A stretch of 64,000 nucleotides of DNA, taken from positions 2,394,756 through 2,458,755 of the forward strand of contig JBBCGJ010000001.1 in the NCBI GenBank assembly GCA_037200985.1, in the 5' to 3' direction. Source of the DNA: Rhizomicrobium sp. (GTDB lineage: Bacteria; Pseudomonadota; Alphaproteobacteria; Micropepsales; Micropepsaceae). Shown one piece after another: positions 52,770 through 61,283 of the stretch. A program made the translations under genes and the position numbers. Position 1 is the first letter of the stretch. Each line of letters begins with the position of its first letter. Below the pieces are notes generated by a model. The model saw only the letters and a program-made list of their open reading frames with translations. It was not told the DNA's origin and did not search any database.

Positions 52770-54026
52770 TTACGGCGTGGCCGTCGAAGCCGTCGCGTAT
52801 TTGCTGTTGGCGTAGAGCAGCCACAGATGCTGCGCCTTGGCATAGCCCGGCGAGGGGTTCGACACGGCGTTGAACGCCGCGACCGCGTCGGCGACCTTGC
52901 CCTGCTTGATCAGCGATTCGCCGATCAGCATGTTCGCCTCGGCGACGTCCAGCTTGGGGCCGCCCTTGGCGAGCGCGGCCCGCGCCGTGGCCTCGGCATC
53001 GGCGTAGCGGCCATAGCCGTAATAGGTCTCGGCCAGCTTGAGCAGGATGTCCGCGCCGCTCTTCTTGGCCAAGGTCTCGAAGGCGGGAAGCACGGCGCGG
53101 TCGCGCGCCGCCGCGGCCTGGGCCTTCGCGAGATCCGCGCCGCCGACATGGCCGGCGTCGAGGAACGCGACCGCTTCGGCCGGCATGCTCACGCTCGGCG
53201 CCAGGCACAGATTGGCGGGCAGCGTGTAGTCGGAGGGCTGGCCGCTCGCATGCACGACCAGACGCAGGCGATAGATATGGAGGGCCTCCATGTCCTTGAT
53301 GCCCTTCACGGCGAAGCTGGTGTCGATGATCTGGCCCCAGTCGTCGGGATCGTTGTAGTAGGTGACGACGGTCTCCAGCGTCGCGACCGCCTCGGCCTCT
53401 CTCTTGGCCTTGATCAGCGCGCCGAGCTTGATCTCCAACGCGCCGCGGTTCGGCGGTTGGCCGGGGGGCGTCGCGTCGAGCGACTTCTGCGCGAAGGCCG
53501 CCGCGTTGGTGAAATCGTTGGCGAAGTAATAGGCCTGGGCCAGCGTGCCGATGACGGTCGGATCCGGCGCGCCGCCGAGCGCCAGATAAGCGGTGCCGTA
53601 TTTGATCGCCTTGTCGTAGTGCTTGGCCTGGGTCGCGAGCAGCATCGCATTGTGAAGCGTGGCCTGCTTCTCGGCATCGGGCATCGCCGGCGAATCCGCC
53701 ATCGCTTCATAGGCGGTGTCGGCGGTGTCGTAGTCGGCGGCGCCGATCGCGGCGCTGGCGAGGAAATTGTTGACCGTGTACTTGTCGAATTCGGTCAGGT
53801 CGGGCAGCGCCTGAGCCTGCTTGATCAGCTCCATCGCGCCCTTGTAGTCCTTGGCCTCGAGCAGCTTCTGCGCCGGCTGGAGCAGCTTGGCGACGGGCGC
53901 GCTGACGGACGGGCCGCTGGCCTTCGCGGCGAAGGCGGGCGCGGTCGATGCAGTCAGCACGAAGGCCGAGGCCGTTCCCATCAGGCAGGCGAACAAGGCG
54001 GCGCGGGCGAAACGCATGGTCATCAA
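52770..54026 (-). CDS. Secreted TPR-like protein
   Basis: A 418-residue exported protein. The signal peptide is ARAALFACLMGTASAFVLTA, cut near APAFA. The rest is alpha-helical repeats in a TPR style (AQKLLEAKDYKGAMELIKQA, AKHYDKAIKYGTAYLALGG, AETYYGYGRYADAEATARAA). No enzyme motif. It probably forms a periplasmic scaffold. It ends 49 bases before the membrane protein start and may be cotranscribed. Confidence 0.78.
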   Translation of the reverse strand: MMTMRFARAALFACLMGTASAFVLTASTAPAFAAKASGPSVSAPVAKLLQPAQKLLEAKDYKGAMELIKQAQALPDLTEFDKYTVNNFLASAAIGAADYDTADTAYEAMADSPAMPDAEKQATLHNAMLLATQAKHYDKAIKYGTAYLALGGAPDPTVIGTLAQAYYFANDFTNAAAFAQKSLDATPPGQPPNRGALEIKLGALIKAKREAEAVATLETVVTYYNDPDDWGQIIDTSFAVKGIKDMEALHIYRLRLVVHASGQPSDYTLPANLCLAPSVSMPAEAVAFLDAGHVGGADLAKAQAAAARDRAVLPAFETLAKKSGADILLKLAETYYGYGRYADAEATARAALAKGGPKLDVAEANMLIGESLIKQGKVADAVAAFNAVSNPSPGYAKAQHLWLLYANSKYATASTATP

Positions 54027-54184
54027 ATATCCTCACTTGGGCTGGAGCGACGTGCGCTTTAGCGACCCCTCGCATCGCGCATCTTGATTGGGTTTGCAAC
54101 TTTAGTGTGGCGGGCGGATGAATCCAATGTGGCGACGGCAGTAATATTGCGGTGCAGCGAAAAACCGCCTATCCCGGTCGCCCC

Positions 54185-54595
54185 ATGAGCCAGGTTCCAG
54201 ACGGATTGCCGGCGACGGCTGAAAACATTTCGCGCGGCGGCTTCAACCTGCACGCGGGACCGATCTGGCGCCTGCCCGCGGAGGGCGAGGCGCGGCGTTT
54301 CGCTTTGCCGGTGGCCGACAAGCACATGAACAGCGCGGGCAGCGTGCATGGCGGGCTGCTGATGACCTTTGCCGATATCGCGATGAGCCAGACCGCGCGC
54401 GCCGTGTCGGGCGCGCCGGCGTGCAGCACCGTATCGCTGACCTGCGATTTCGTCGGGCCGGGCAAGCCGGGCGACATTCTGGAAGCGCGCGTGCGGGTGA
54501 CGCGCCAGACGCGGACCATGGTGTTCCTGTCCGCCGATATCGTGGCCGGCGACCGCACCGTCGCGGTCGCCACCGGTCTGTGGAAGATCGCGTGA
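54185..54595 (+). CDS. Hotdog-fold acyl-CoA thioesterase (PaaI-type), first of a tandem pair
   Basis: A 136-residue thioesterase. NSAGSVHGGLLMTFADIAMS is the catalytic HGG region, with FVGPGKPGDILEARVRVTR and KIA at the end. PaaI-like enzymes hydrolyse phenylacetyl- or acyl-CoA. The start MSQVPDGLP lies after GGTCGCCCC; a longer frame opens at 54152. It overlaps the second gene as GTGA. Confidence 0.85.
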   Translation: MSQVPDGLPATAENISRGGFNLHAGPIWRLPAEGEARRFALPVADKHMNSAGSVHGGLLMTFADIAMSQTARAVSGAPACSTVSLTCDFVGPGKPGDILEARVRVTRQTRTMVFLSADIVAGDRTVAVATGLWKIA

Positions 54596-54996
54596 GCGCG
54601 CCGCCGGGGTTCACGGAGACGCGGCTGATCGATCCGTTCGAACTCCATATCGGGCCGGTCTATGAGCAGGGCGAGAAGGGCGCCAAGCGCTTCGGCTTCC
54701 GCGTCGACAAGCACCACGTCAACATGAACGGCGTCGTCCATGGCGGCATGCTGATGACCTTCGCCGATGCCGCGTTCGGCCAGGCGGCGTGGGATGCCAC
54801 CGATCGCGCCTCTTGCGTGACGCTGAACATGCAGAGCCAGTTCCTCGGCCCGGCGCGGGAAGGCGACTGGATCGAGGTCGCGCCGGTGCTGACGCGGCGG
54901 ACGCGCTCGCTGCTCTTCCTGCGCGGCGATTTCACGGTCGACGGCGCGGCGGTCTATTCGGTGTCGAGCGTGTGGAAGATATTGGGCATCGACTGA
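54592..54996 (+). CDS. Hotdog-fold acyl-CoA thioesterase (PaaI-type), second of a tandem pair
   Basis: A 134-residue thioesterase starting at GTG in the GTGA overlap with the first. NMNGVVHGGMLMTFADAAFG matches the HGG region of its neighbour, and LGPAREGDWIEVAPVLTRRT matches the next strand, so the two are tandem duplicates. Their sequences have diverged a good deal, so the pair may form a heterodimer or split substrates. Confidence 0.85.
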   Translation: MSAPPGFTETRLIDPFELHIGPVYEQGEKGAKRFGFRVDKHHVNMNGVVHGGMLMTFADAAFGQAAWDATDRASCVTLNMQSQFLGPAREGDWIEVAPVLTRRTRSLLFLRGDFTVDGAAVYSVSSVWKILGID

Positions 54997-55111
54997 CATC
55001 CACCGGGAGAGGCGTTCGGGCACTTGAACCACCCATTAACGCTCTGTTCACGCTAACGCCACGTTTACCCATCTAGCCTAGGTTCCCTGCATCTGGGGAC
55101 GGAGGCTTTGC

Positions 55112-55927
55112 ATGGGCCGGCATGACGCCGCCCTTTCTTCGACGTTCGACGGGCCGCGCCTCGACGGACGCGTCGCGTTCTTATCGGCGGCGCCGGGACA
55201 TCTCGGCAGCGCGATGGCGCGCGCGCTTTGCTGCGCCGGCGCGCATGTGATCATCAATGCGCGCGACGATGCGAAGCTCGCCGACTTCGAAGCCGCGCTT
55301 CTGGGCGAAGGCCATTCGGTCGAACGCGCCGCATTCGACGTCGCCGATATCGCCCGCGTGAAGGATTTCTTCGCGTCGCTGCCCAGGCTCGACATCCTCG
55401 TCAACAATGCCATCGCGATGACGCCGAAACCCTTCGCCGCACTCGATGCGTCCGACTTCGCGTCGACCTATGCCTCGAGCGTGACCGCCAGCTTCGAGGC
55501 GGTGCGCGCCGCCCTCCCCGCCCTGCGCGGCGCCGCGTCGGCGTGCGGCGGGGCGAGCGTGATCAATGTCGCCTCGATGTACGGAATTGTCGCGCCGGAT
55601 GCGCGGCTCTACGACGAGCCTGGCCAGCAGAGCCCGTTCCACTACGGTCCCGCCAAGGCCGCGCTGCTCCAGCTTACCCGCCACCTTGCTGCCGGGCTGG
55701 GCCCCGAAAACATTCGCGTGAACGCGCTGGTCCCCGGCCCCTTCCCGCGCGAGGCCGTCCAGGCCGTGAACCCCGCTTTCGCCGCCCGGCTGGCCGCCAA
55801 GACCATGCTGGGCCGCCTCGGCAAGGCCGGGGAGATCGCCGGACCCCTGCTCTTCCTGGCTTCCCCGGCGTCGTCCTTCATGACCGGCCAGGCGCTGACC
55901 GTCGATGGCGGTTGGACCGCCTGGTGA
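55112..55927 (+). CDS. Short-chain dehydrogenase-like protein with altered cofactor loop
   Basis: A 271-residue SDR-type protein. The Rossmann loop TGxxxGxG is replaced by SAAPGHLGSAMARALCCAG, but NNAIAMTPKPF, NVASMYGIV, YGPAKAALLQL (Tyr and Lys) and VNALVPGPFPREA are present. Such loops occur in SDRs of sugar metabolism. It precedes the patatin gene by 27 bases and both read the same way. Enzyme activity is possible but uncertain. Confidence 0.8.
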   Translation: MGRHDAALSSTFDGPRLDGRVAFLSAAPGHLGSAMARALCCAGAHVIINARDDAKLADFEAALLGEGHSVERAAFDVADIARVKDFFASLPRLDILVNNAIAMTPKPFAALDASDFASTYASSVTASFEAVRAALPALRGAASACGGASVINVASMYGIVAPDARLYDEPGQQSPFHYGPAKAALLQLTRHLAAGLGPENIRVNALVPGPFPREAVQAVNPAFAARLAAKTMLGRLGKAGEIAGPLLFLASPASSFMTGQALTVDGGWTAW

Positions 55928-55954
55928 GATAGAAGGAAGGAGCAACCCAAGCCG

Positions 55955-57796
55955 ATGAATATGGCGTTCCTCTCCTCCTTCAAATCCGGGCCGGACACGG
56001 TGTATCCCGAGGCGCTGCGCCAGCGCCTCAGGAATTTCCCGCTGCTGGAGGATGTGAGCGACGCGGCGCTGAAGAAGCTTCTGTCGGAGGCCAACTGGTT
56101 CGGCTTGCCGGGCGGCATGCTGCTCAAGCGCGACGGCGAGAACGACCACGCCGTGTTCCTCGTCATCACCGGCAGCCTCGGCGTCTTCGCCGAGGACGAG
56201 CACGGCAAACGCCGCTTCGTGGCGCATGTCCCGGCCGGCGAGACGGTCGGCGAGATGTCGCTGATCTCGGGCAGCACGGAGCACTCCGCCCAGCTCGTGG
56301 CGATGCGCGACAGCGAGCTCCTGCGCGTGCCGCCGGCCGCCTTCGACGCGCTGATCGGGCGCCATCCGCGCGTCATGCTCAACATGATGCGCATCCTGGT
56401 GAAGCGGCTTCAGGACACCACGAAGAGTTCGAGCGACACGGCGCGGCCCAAGACCTTCGCCATCGTGCCGCTGCAGCCGGGCCTCGACCAGTCGCCGATC
56501 GCCCATCGCATCGCCGGCGCGCTGGTGAACATGGGCTCGAAGGCGGCGGTGCTCGATTCGTCCTGCGCCGACCAGTCGGGCGAGTGGTTCGCCAATTTCG
56601 AGGCCGGGCACGACATCGTGTTCTATCGCGGCGACGCGCCGGACAGCGCCTGGACGCATCAATGCCTGCGCCAGGCCGACCGCATCTTCCTCCTGGCGCG
56701 CATCGACCAGCCCTTGCCGGATCACGCGATGGACGTGCCGGCGTTCAAGGAACGCGCCGCCGGACTGCCGCAGCTCCTGCTGCTGCATCCTACCGACAAG
56801 AACGAAAACATGCCCGAGCACCTGGCGGTGCGCGCCGGGCTGTTCGAGTCGCACCATCACGTGCGCACCGGCCGGCCCGACGACATCAAGCGGCTGGCGC
56901 GGTTCATCTCCGGCCGCGCGGTCGGCATCGTGCTGGCCGGCGGCGGGGCGCGCGGCTTCGCCCATATCGGGGTGGTGAAGGCGCTGGTCGAAGCGGGCGT
57001 CCCGTTCGACAATATCGGCGGCACCTCGATGGGGGCGCTGATCGCGGCGGGGCTGGCCTGCGAATGGGGCATCGAGGAACTGACCGACCGGATGCGCGCG
57101 GCCTTCGTCGACGGCAATCCGCTCAACGACTACACGATACCGCTGATCGCGCTGGTGCGCGGGCGCAAGGTTTCCGACCTGCTCAAGCGCAACTACGGCG
57201 ATCTGCGGATCGAGGAACTGGCCAAGCCGTTCTTCTGCGTCTCCTCCGACCTGACGACGGGGCGGGTGCACATCCACCGCGCCGGCACGCTGTGGCGGGC
57301 GCTGCGCGCCAGCGTCGCGCTGCCGGGCATCCTGCCGCCGGTGACGCATAACGGGCACCTCCTGGTCGACGGCGGGCTGATGAACAACCTGCCGGTCGAC
57401 GTGATGGCGGAGCGCGCGAGCGGGCCGATCATCGCCTCCGACGTCACCGGCGAGATCGACCTCAAGGCGCGCGACAGCCAGTACGGCGAGCGGCCCTGGT
57501 GGTGGCTGATCGCCCAGCGCATGGCGGGGACGCCGTCCATCGTGTCGATCCTGATGCGCTCGGGCACGGTGGGCTCGGAGGCGCAGCGAAGGCTGGCGCG
57601 CGAGCAGGCGAACTACATGTTCGAGCCGCCGCTGAACGGCGTGGGCCTGCGCGACTGGCGCGCCTTCGACCGCTGCATCGCGGAAGGCTATGAGCACGCG
57701 CTGCGCATGATCGAGATGCACGGCGTGCCGCTGACCGAGGTGTGGAGCGAGGGACCGGCGGTCGCCATCGAGCACCACGTGCACGCGGCGGAGTGA
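55955..57796 (+). CDS. Patatin-like phospholipase with N-terminal cyclic-nucleotide-binding domain (NTE type)
   Basis: A 613-residue protein of the neuropathy-target-esterase type. Residues about 25-150 are a cNMP-binding domain (VITGSLGVFAEDEHGKRRF, GETVGEMSLISG). The patatin domain follows at about 325-490, with oxyanion loop GIVLAGGGARGFAHIGVVKA, nucleophile GGTSMGALIAAG, and catalytic Asp in LVDGGLMNNLP. A middle region (150-320, TFAIVPLQPGLDQSP) resembles a nucleotide-binding fold without a P-loop. It hydrolyses lysophospholipids in related proteins. Confidence 0.92.
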   Translation: MNMAFLSSFKSGPDTVYPEALRQRLRNFPLLEDVSDAALKKLLSEANWFGLPGGMLLKRDGENDHAVFLVITGSLGVFAEDEHGKRRFVAHVPAGETVGEMSLISGSTEHSAQLVAMRDSELLRVPPAAFDALIGRHPRVMLNMMRILVKRLQDTTKSSSDTARPKTFAIVPLQPGLDQSPIAHRIAGALVNMGSKAAVLDSSCADQSGEWFANFEAGHDIVFYRGDAPDSAWTHQCLRQADRIFLLARIDQPLPDHAMDVPAFKERAAGLPQLLLLHPTDKNENMPEHLAVRAGLFESHHHVRTGRPDDIKRLARFISGRAVGIVLAGGGARGFAHIGVVKALVEAGVPFDNIGGTSMGALIAAGLACEWGIEELTDRMRAAFVDGNPLNDYTIPLIALVRGRKVSDLLKRNYGDLRIEELAKPFFCVSSDLTTGRVHIHRAGTLWRALRASVALPGILPPVTHNGHLLVDGGLMNNLPVDVMAERASGPIIASDVTGEIDLKARDSQYGERPWWWLIAQRMAGTPSIVSILMRSGTVGSEAQRRLAREQANYMFEPPLNGVGLRDWRAFDRCIAEGYEHALRMIEMHGVPLTEVWSEGPAVAIEHHVHAAE

Positions 57797-57804
57797 TGGA
57801 TTTT

Positions 57805-57832
57805 CCTCCCCCGCTGTCGCGGGGAGGGAAAG
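57805..57832. repeat. REP-like hairpin, family E, copy 3
   Basis: TTCCTCCCCCGC pairs with GCGGGGAGGGAA around TGTC. It lies between the convergent patatin and dienoyl-CoA isomerase genes, where it could act as a two-way terminator. Confidence 0.65.
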
Positions 57833-57840
57833 CGGGGCAG

Positions 57841-58707
57841 CTATTCCCCGCTCAGCGCCCGCCGCCGGATCGGCAGCAGATCGTCGAACTTGCCGGCGCG
57901 CTTCTCGTTCCTGGCTTGGAACGCCTCCATCATGTCGGCCTCGGGGTGGTACATGCCGGCCTGCCAGGTCGCGATGTAGTCCAGCCCGTCGGCGATCGTG
58001 TGGTCGCGCGCGTAGTTGATCATCACCTTGGAGCCGTAGACCGCCAGCGGCGATTTCTCCGCGATGTCCTTGGCGATGCCCATGACATGCTCCAGCATCG
58101 CCTCCTGCGTCGGGAAGACCGCGTTGACGAGGCCGAGCTCCGCCGCCTTCTTCGCCGGCAGGCGGCGACCCGCATAAGCGAGCTCGCGCACCATGCCCTC
58201 GGGCATCAGCTTGCACAGGCGCGGGAAGGTGCCGACATCGGCGGTCATGCCGATATTGATCTCCTGGATGACGAAGAACGCGTCCTCGGTCGCGTAGCGG
58301 CAGTCGCACGCGCTCGCCATGTCGACCGCGCCGCCGACGCAGCCGCCCTGGATCGCGATCAGGATCGGCATGCGCGCCTTTTCGAGGCAGTTGAACGTCT
58401 CCTGGATGTCGAGCACGGAGAGGCGCAGGCTCGCGCGGGTGCGGCCGCGCTCGGTCTGCGCCCGCGCCGCCGCGGTGCCGGCGGAGCCGCCGCCGGTAAA
58501 CACCGCCAGGTCCATGCCGCCGGAAAAATGCTTGCCTGTCGACGAGATCACGATGACGCGCGCTTTCGCCTGGTCGTCGATGTCCTTCACGATGGACGGC
58601 AGCTCGGTCCAGAACTCGGGCACCATGGTGTTGAGCTCGGCGGGGCGCTTGAGCTGGATATGCGCGATGCCGTTCGCGATTTCGACGGCGAAGCAACGAT
58701 AGGTCAT
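57841..58707 (-). CDS. Enoyl-CoA hydratase/isomerase, dienoyl-CoA isomerase-like
   Basis: A 288-residue crotonase-fold enzyme. SSTGKHFSGGMDLAVF is the oxyanion loop and AIQGGCVGGAVDMASACDCR the second. QEINIGMTADVGTFPRLCKL, with Glu and Asp at the positions of the delta(3,5)-delta(2,4)-dienoyl-CoA isomerase (ECH1) catalytic residues, supports that subtype. It would help degrade unsaturated fatty acids with odd double bonds. The subtype is from motif comparison only. Confidence 0.87.
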   Translation of the reverse strand: MTYRCFAVEIANGIAHIQLKRPAELNTMVPEFWTELPSIVKDIDDQAKARVIVISSTGKHFSGGMDLAVFTGGGSAGTAAARAQTERGRTRASLRLSVLDIQETFNCLEKARMPILIAIQGGCVGGAVDMASACDCRYATEDAFFVIQEINIGMTADVGTFPRLCKLMPEGMVRELAYAGRRLPAKKAAELGLVNAVFPTQEAMLEHVMGIAKDIAEKSPLAVYGSKVMINYARDHTIADGLDYIATWQAGMYHPEADMMEAFQARNEKRAGKFDDLLPIRRRALSGE

Positions 58708-58719
58708 GCGCGGTTTCCT

Positions 58720-59178
58720 CTAGATCGAATTGTTCGGCGTTTGCGGCGGTCCGTTCAGGTCGTAGCGCCGGCCGCTCGGCCCGGTGAGGACCAGCGACGT
58801 CACATGGCTCACATTGTCGTGCGTGACGACGCTGGCTTCCAGCGTGCCTTCGGCCCTGCTGCCCTTCAGATGCACGATGTAGCTCGCCGTGGTGCCGGAG
58901 CCCGCGACGGTCGAGACGGTCGTGCTTGACACGCCCGTGACCTCGATATTGTCGCCGAGCATGGAACGGGCGAACTGATTCTCGTTCACCGCGGCGACCA
59001 CGACTTTGAGCGTCGCGTCGTTCTTGAAGCCGTTGGTGAGATACCAGCCGAAATAGCTGAACGTGCCGACGAGCGCGACGACGGCGATGAGCGCCGCGGT
59101 CAGGCAGCCCCAGAGGCAACCATGGCCCGAGCGGGCCGGCGGCGGCGGGAGCGGTCCTGGTGTCGCAACGTCGGTCAA
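58720..59178 (-). CDS. Membrane-anchored hypothetical protein (Coa1-like layout)
   Basis: A protein of about 152 residues with a Pro-rich N-terminus, one membrane segment (GCLTAALIAVVALVGTFSYF, about residue 20-40) and a soluble domain with alternating strands (LKVVVAAVNENQFARSMLG to VTSLVLTGPSGRRYDLNG). The layout reminds me of cytochrome-oxidase assembly factor 1 (Coa1) proteins, but sequence evidence is weak. Start uncertain: TTG 59178 with GAGGG upstream, or ATG at 59220. Confidence 0.6.
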   Translation of the reverse strand: MTDVATPGPLPPPPARSGHGCLWGCLTAALIAVVALVGTFSYFGWYLTNGFKNDATLKVVVAAVNENQFARSMLGDNIEVTGVSSTTVSTVAGSGTTASYIVHLKGSRAEGTLEASVVTHDNVSHVTSLVLTGPSGRRYDLNGPPQTPNNSI

Positions 59179-59292
59179 ACTGCCCTCAAGGCAACATTGC
59201 AGAGGCGGCAAGCAAATCACACGCGCGCTGTTGGCGCAAAGCGGCCGGCTAACCTATTGTCGCCGTCGGGAAGAACGGACGAGGAAACGGCC

Positions 59293-60165
59293 ATGCCGAT
59301 CGACTATGACGAGATGATGCAATCCAAATCGGTCGGGCTCGAGGCGAGCTATGGCGACCGCGAGGTGATGCTCTATGCGCTCGGCGTCGGCTTCCAGCGC
59401 GATCCGATGAACGAGGCGGAGCTGCCCTTCACCTATGAGAACGACCTGCAGGTCGTGCCGACCTTCGCCACCGTCATCCCGCGCGGCCGGCCACGCCCCG
59501 GCGGCAGCGAAGGCACGATGCTGTCCGGCATCAATTACCTGATGGTGGTGCATGGCGAGCAGCGCCTGACCATCCACAAGCCCTTGCCGCCGGCCGCCCA
59601 GGTGACGAGCGACGAGCGCATCCTCGGCGTCTATGACAAGGGCAAGGACAAGGGCGCCATCATCCTGGTCGAGCGGGTCGTGTCGAACAAGGAAAACGGC
59701 GACAAGCTGGCGACGCTGGTCTCCACCATTTTCGCGCGCGGCGACGGCGGGTTCGGCGGACCGAAGGAGGGCGCGCCCGAGCCGCATGCGCTGCCGACGC
59801 GCGCGCCCGATCTCGTGCAGGAATGCGACACGCGGCCGGACCAGGCGTTCCTCTATGCGCTGTCGGGCGACCGCAATCCGCTGCACCGCGACCCCAAGGT
59901 CGCGAAGATGGCGGGCTTCCCGCGCCCCATCCTGCACGGGCTGTGCTCCTACGGCACGGCGTGCCGCGCGGTGATCACGACGCTGGCGAAATACGATCCC
60001 AAGCGGATCGCGAGCTTCGACGTGCGGTTCTCCGCCCCGGTGTTCCCAGGCGAGACCATCGTCACCGAGATGTGGGTCGACGGCGGCACGGTCTCCTTCC
60101 GCTCCAAGCTGAAGGAGCGCGACGTCGTGGTGCTCAACAACGGCAAATGCACGCTTGCAGCCTGA
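59293..60165 (+). CDS. MaoC-family 2-enoyl-CoA hydratase (hydratase-2 type)
   Basis: A 290-residue, two-hotdog-domain enzyme as in the hydratase-2 part of peroxisomal MFE-2. The signature FLYALSGDRNPLHRDPKVAK then MAGFPRPILHGLCSYG contains the catalytic Asp and His. N-terminal half: MPIDYDEMMQSKSVGLEASY, GVGFQRDPMN. It hydrates enoyl-CoA to (R)-3-hydroxyacyl-CoA. GAGGAAA is upstream of the ATG. The TPR-methyltransferase gene begins inside its end. Confidence 0.9.
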   Translation: MPIDYDEMMQSKSVGLEASYGDREVMLYALGVGFQRDPMNEAELPFTYENDLQVVPTFATVIPRGRPRPGGSEGTMLSGINYLMVVHGEQRLTIHKPLPPAAQVTSDERILGVYDKGKDKGAIILVERVVSNKENGDKLATLVSTIFARGDGGFGGPKEGAPEPHALPTRAPDLVQECDTRPDQAFLYALSGDRNPLHRDPKVAKMAGFPRPILHGLCSYGTACRAVITTLAKYDPKRIASFDVRFSAPVFPGETIVTEMWVDGGTVSFRSKLKERDVVVLNNGKCTLAA

Positions 60166-61231
60166 CGGCGACCCGCTCGAATACGCCGAGGGCCTGATCC
60201 GCGGCGGACGGGCAGGCGAGGCCGCCCGGTTCCTGCGCGACCGCATCGCTTCGGGGCGCGGCGGCGTCTTGGCTCGCACGCTGCTGGTCGAGGCCGCATT
60301 GGCCTACGGCGACACCGAGGCCGCGCTGGCGGCGGCGCGCGAAGCGGCGGCGCTCAATCCCAACGTGCCGCAGACGCTGATCGCGCTCGGCGACGCGCTG
60401 CGCGCGGCGGGGCATCTGCCGGCGGCGATTTCGGAATTGCACCGGGCGCTGCGCCTCGATCCCGCTTCGGTCGCGGCGCGGTTCAAGCTCGGCCTGGCCT
60501 GGCTCGAAGCCGGCGAGGCGGAGAAGGCGCTGGAGCAGTTCGGCGCACTCGAAGCCGCGGACGTTCCCGAACTCGCCGCGCAGATCGCCCGCGCCGAGGC
60601 GATCCGCGCGCAGCCGCGCTCGGACGCCGGCTATGTGCGCCACCTGTTCGACCAGTTCTCGTCCGACTACGACGCGCGGATGCGCGGGCAGCTTTCCTAT
60701 CAGGCACCGGAGATCCTGCGGGCGCTGGCGGACCTCGTGATGCCGGGCGCACACGATCTCGAGATTCTCGATCTGGGTTGCGGCACAGGTCTCGCGGGCG
60801 CGGCCTTCGCCGATCTCGCCGCGGCGCTGGACGGCATCGACCTCAGCCCGGCGATGATCGCCAAGGCGGGCGCGCGCAAGCTCTACCGCGCGCTCGCCGT
60901 CGGCGACATCGAGACGGCGCCGGGCGGCGAAGTCTACGATCTGGTGCTGGCCGCCGACACGCTGGTCTATCTCGGCGATCTTCGTGCCGTGTTTCGCGCC
61001 ACGGCAGAGCGCCTAAAGCCGGGCGGCTTCTTTCTGTTCACCGTCGAGCGTACGGAAAGAGACGGTTTCGACCTCGGTCCCAAGCGCCGCTGGCGGCATT
61101 CCGAAACGTACTTAAGAGAAGCCGCGTCCGAATCGGGCTTCGACGTGGCGGGACTTGTGGCCGCTTCGCCACGCGCCGAAGCAAACGTGCCGGTCGAGGG
61201 CCTTGCGGTGGCGCTGACGAAGCCTGCCTAG
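60155..61231 (+). CDS. TPR-methyltransferase fusion
   Basis: A 358-residue protein. Residues about 8-140 are TPR repeats (ARTLLVEAALAYGDTEAALA, LPAAISELHRALRLDPASVA), and the rest is a class I SAM methyltransferase: YVRHLFDQFSSDYDARM, LEILDLGCGTGLAGAAFADL, DGIDLSPAMIAKAGARKLY, VYDLVLAADTLVYLGDL. Start is a TTG inside the end of the MaoC gene (11-base overlap). Target unknown; TPR part probably selects a protein partner. Confidence 0.85.
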   Translation: MQPDGDPLEYAEGLIRGGRAGEAARFLRDRIASGRGGVLARTLLVEAALAYGDTEAALAAAREAAALNPNVPQTLIALGDALRAAGHLPAAISELHRALRLDPASVAARFKLGLAWLEAGEAEKALEQFGALEAADVPELAAQIARAEAIRAQPRSDAGYVRHLFDQFSSDYDARMRGQLSYQAPEILRALADLVMPGAHDLEILDLGCGTGLAGAAFADLAAALDGIDLSPAMIAKAGARKLYRALAVGDIETAPGGEVYDLVLAADTLVYLGDLRAVFRATAERLKPGGFFLFTVERTERDGFDLGPKRRWRHSETYLREAASESGFDVAGLVAASPRAEANVPVEGLAVALTKPA

Positions 61232-61283
61232 GCACGATTTGTACATTCCTGCGTTCTCTTGGTGCACCGCAACCGGCTCTCCC

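Noticed and set aside
55181..59119. A minus-strand open frame of 1312 codons opposite several genes
   Set aside because: It is antisense to SDR and patatin genes with clear catalytic motifs, has Arg/His/Ala-rich low-complexity composition and no domain that I recognise. In DNA of this GC content, long open frames opposite genes are common.
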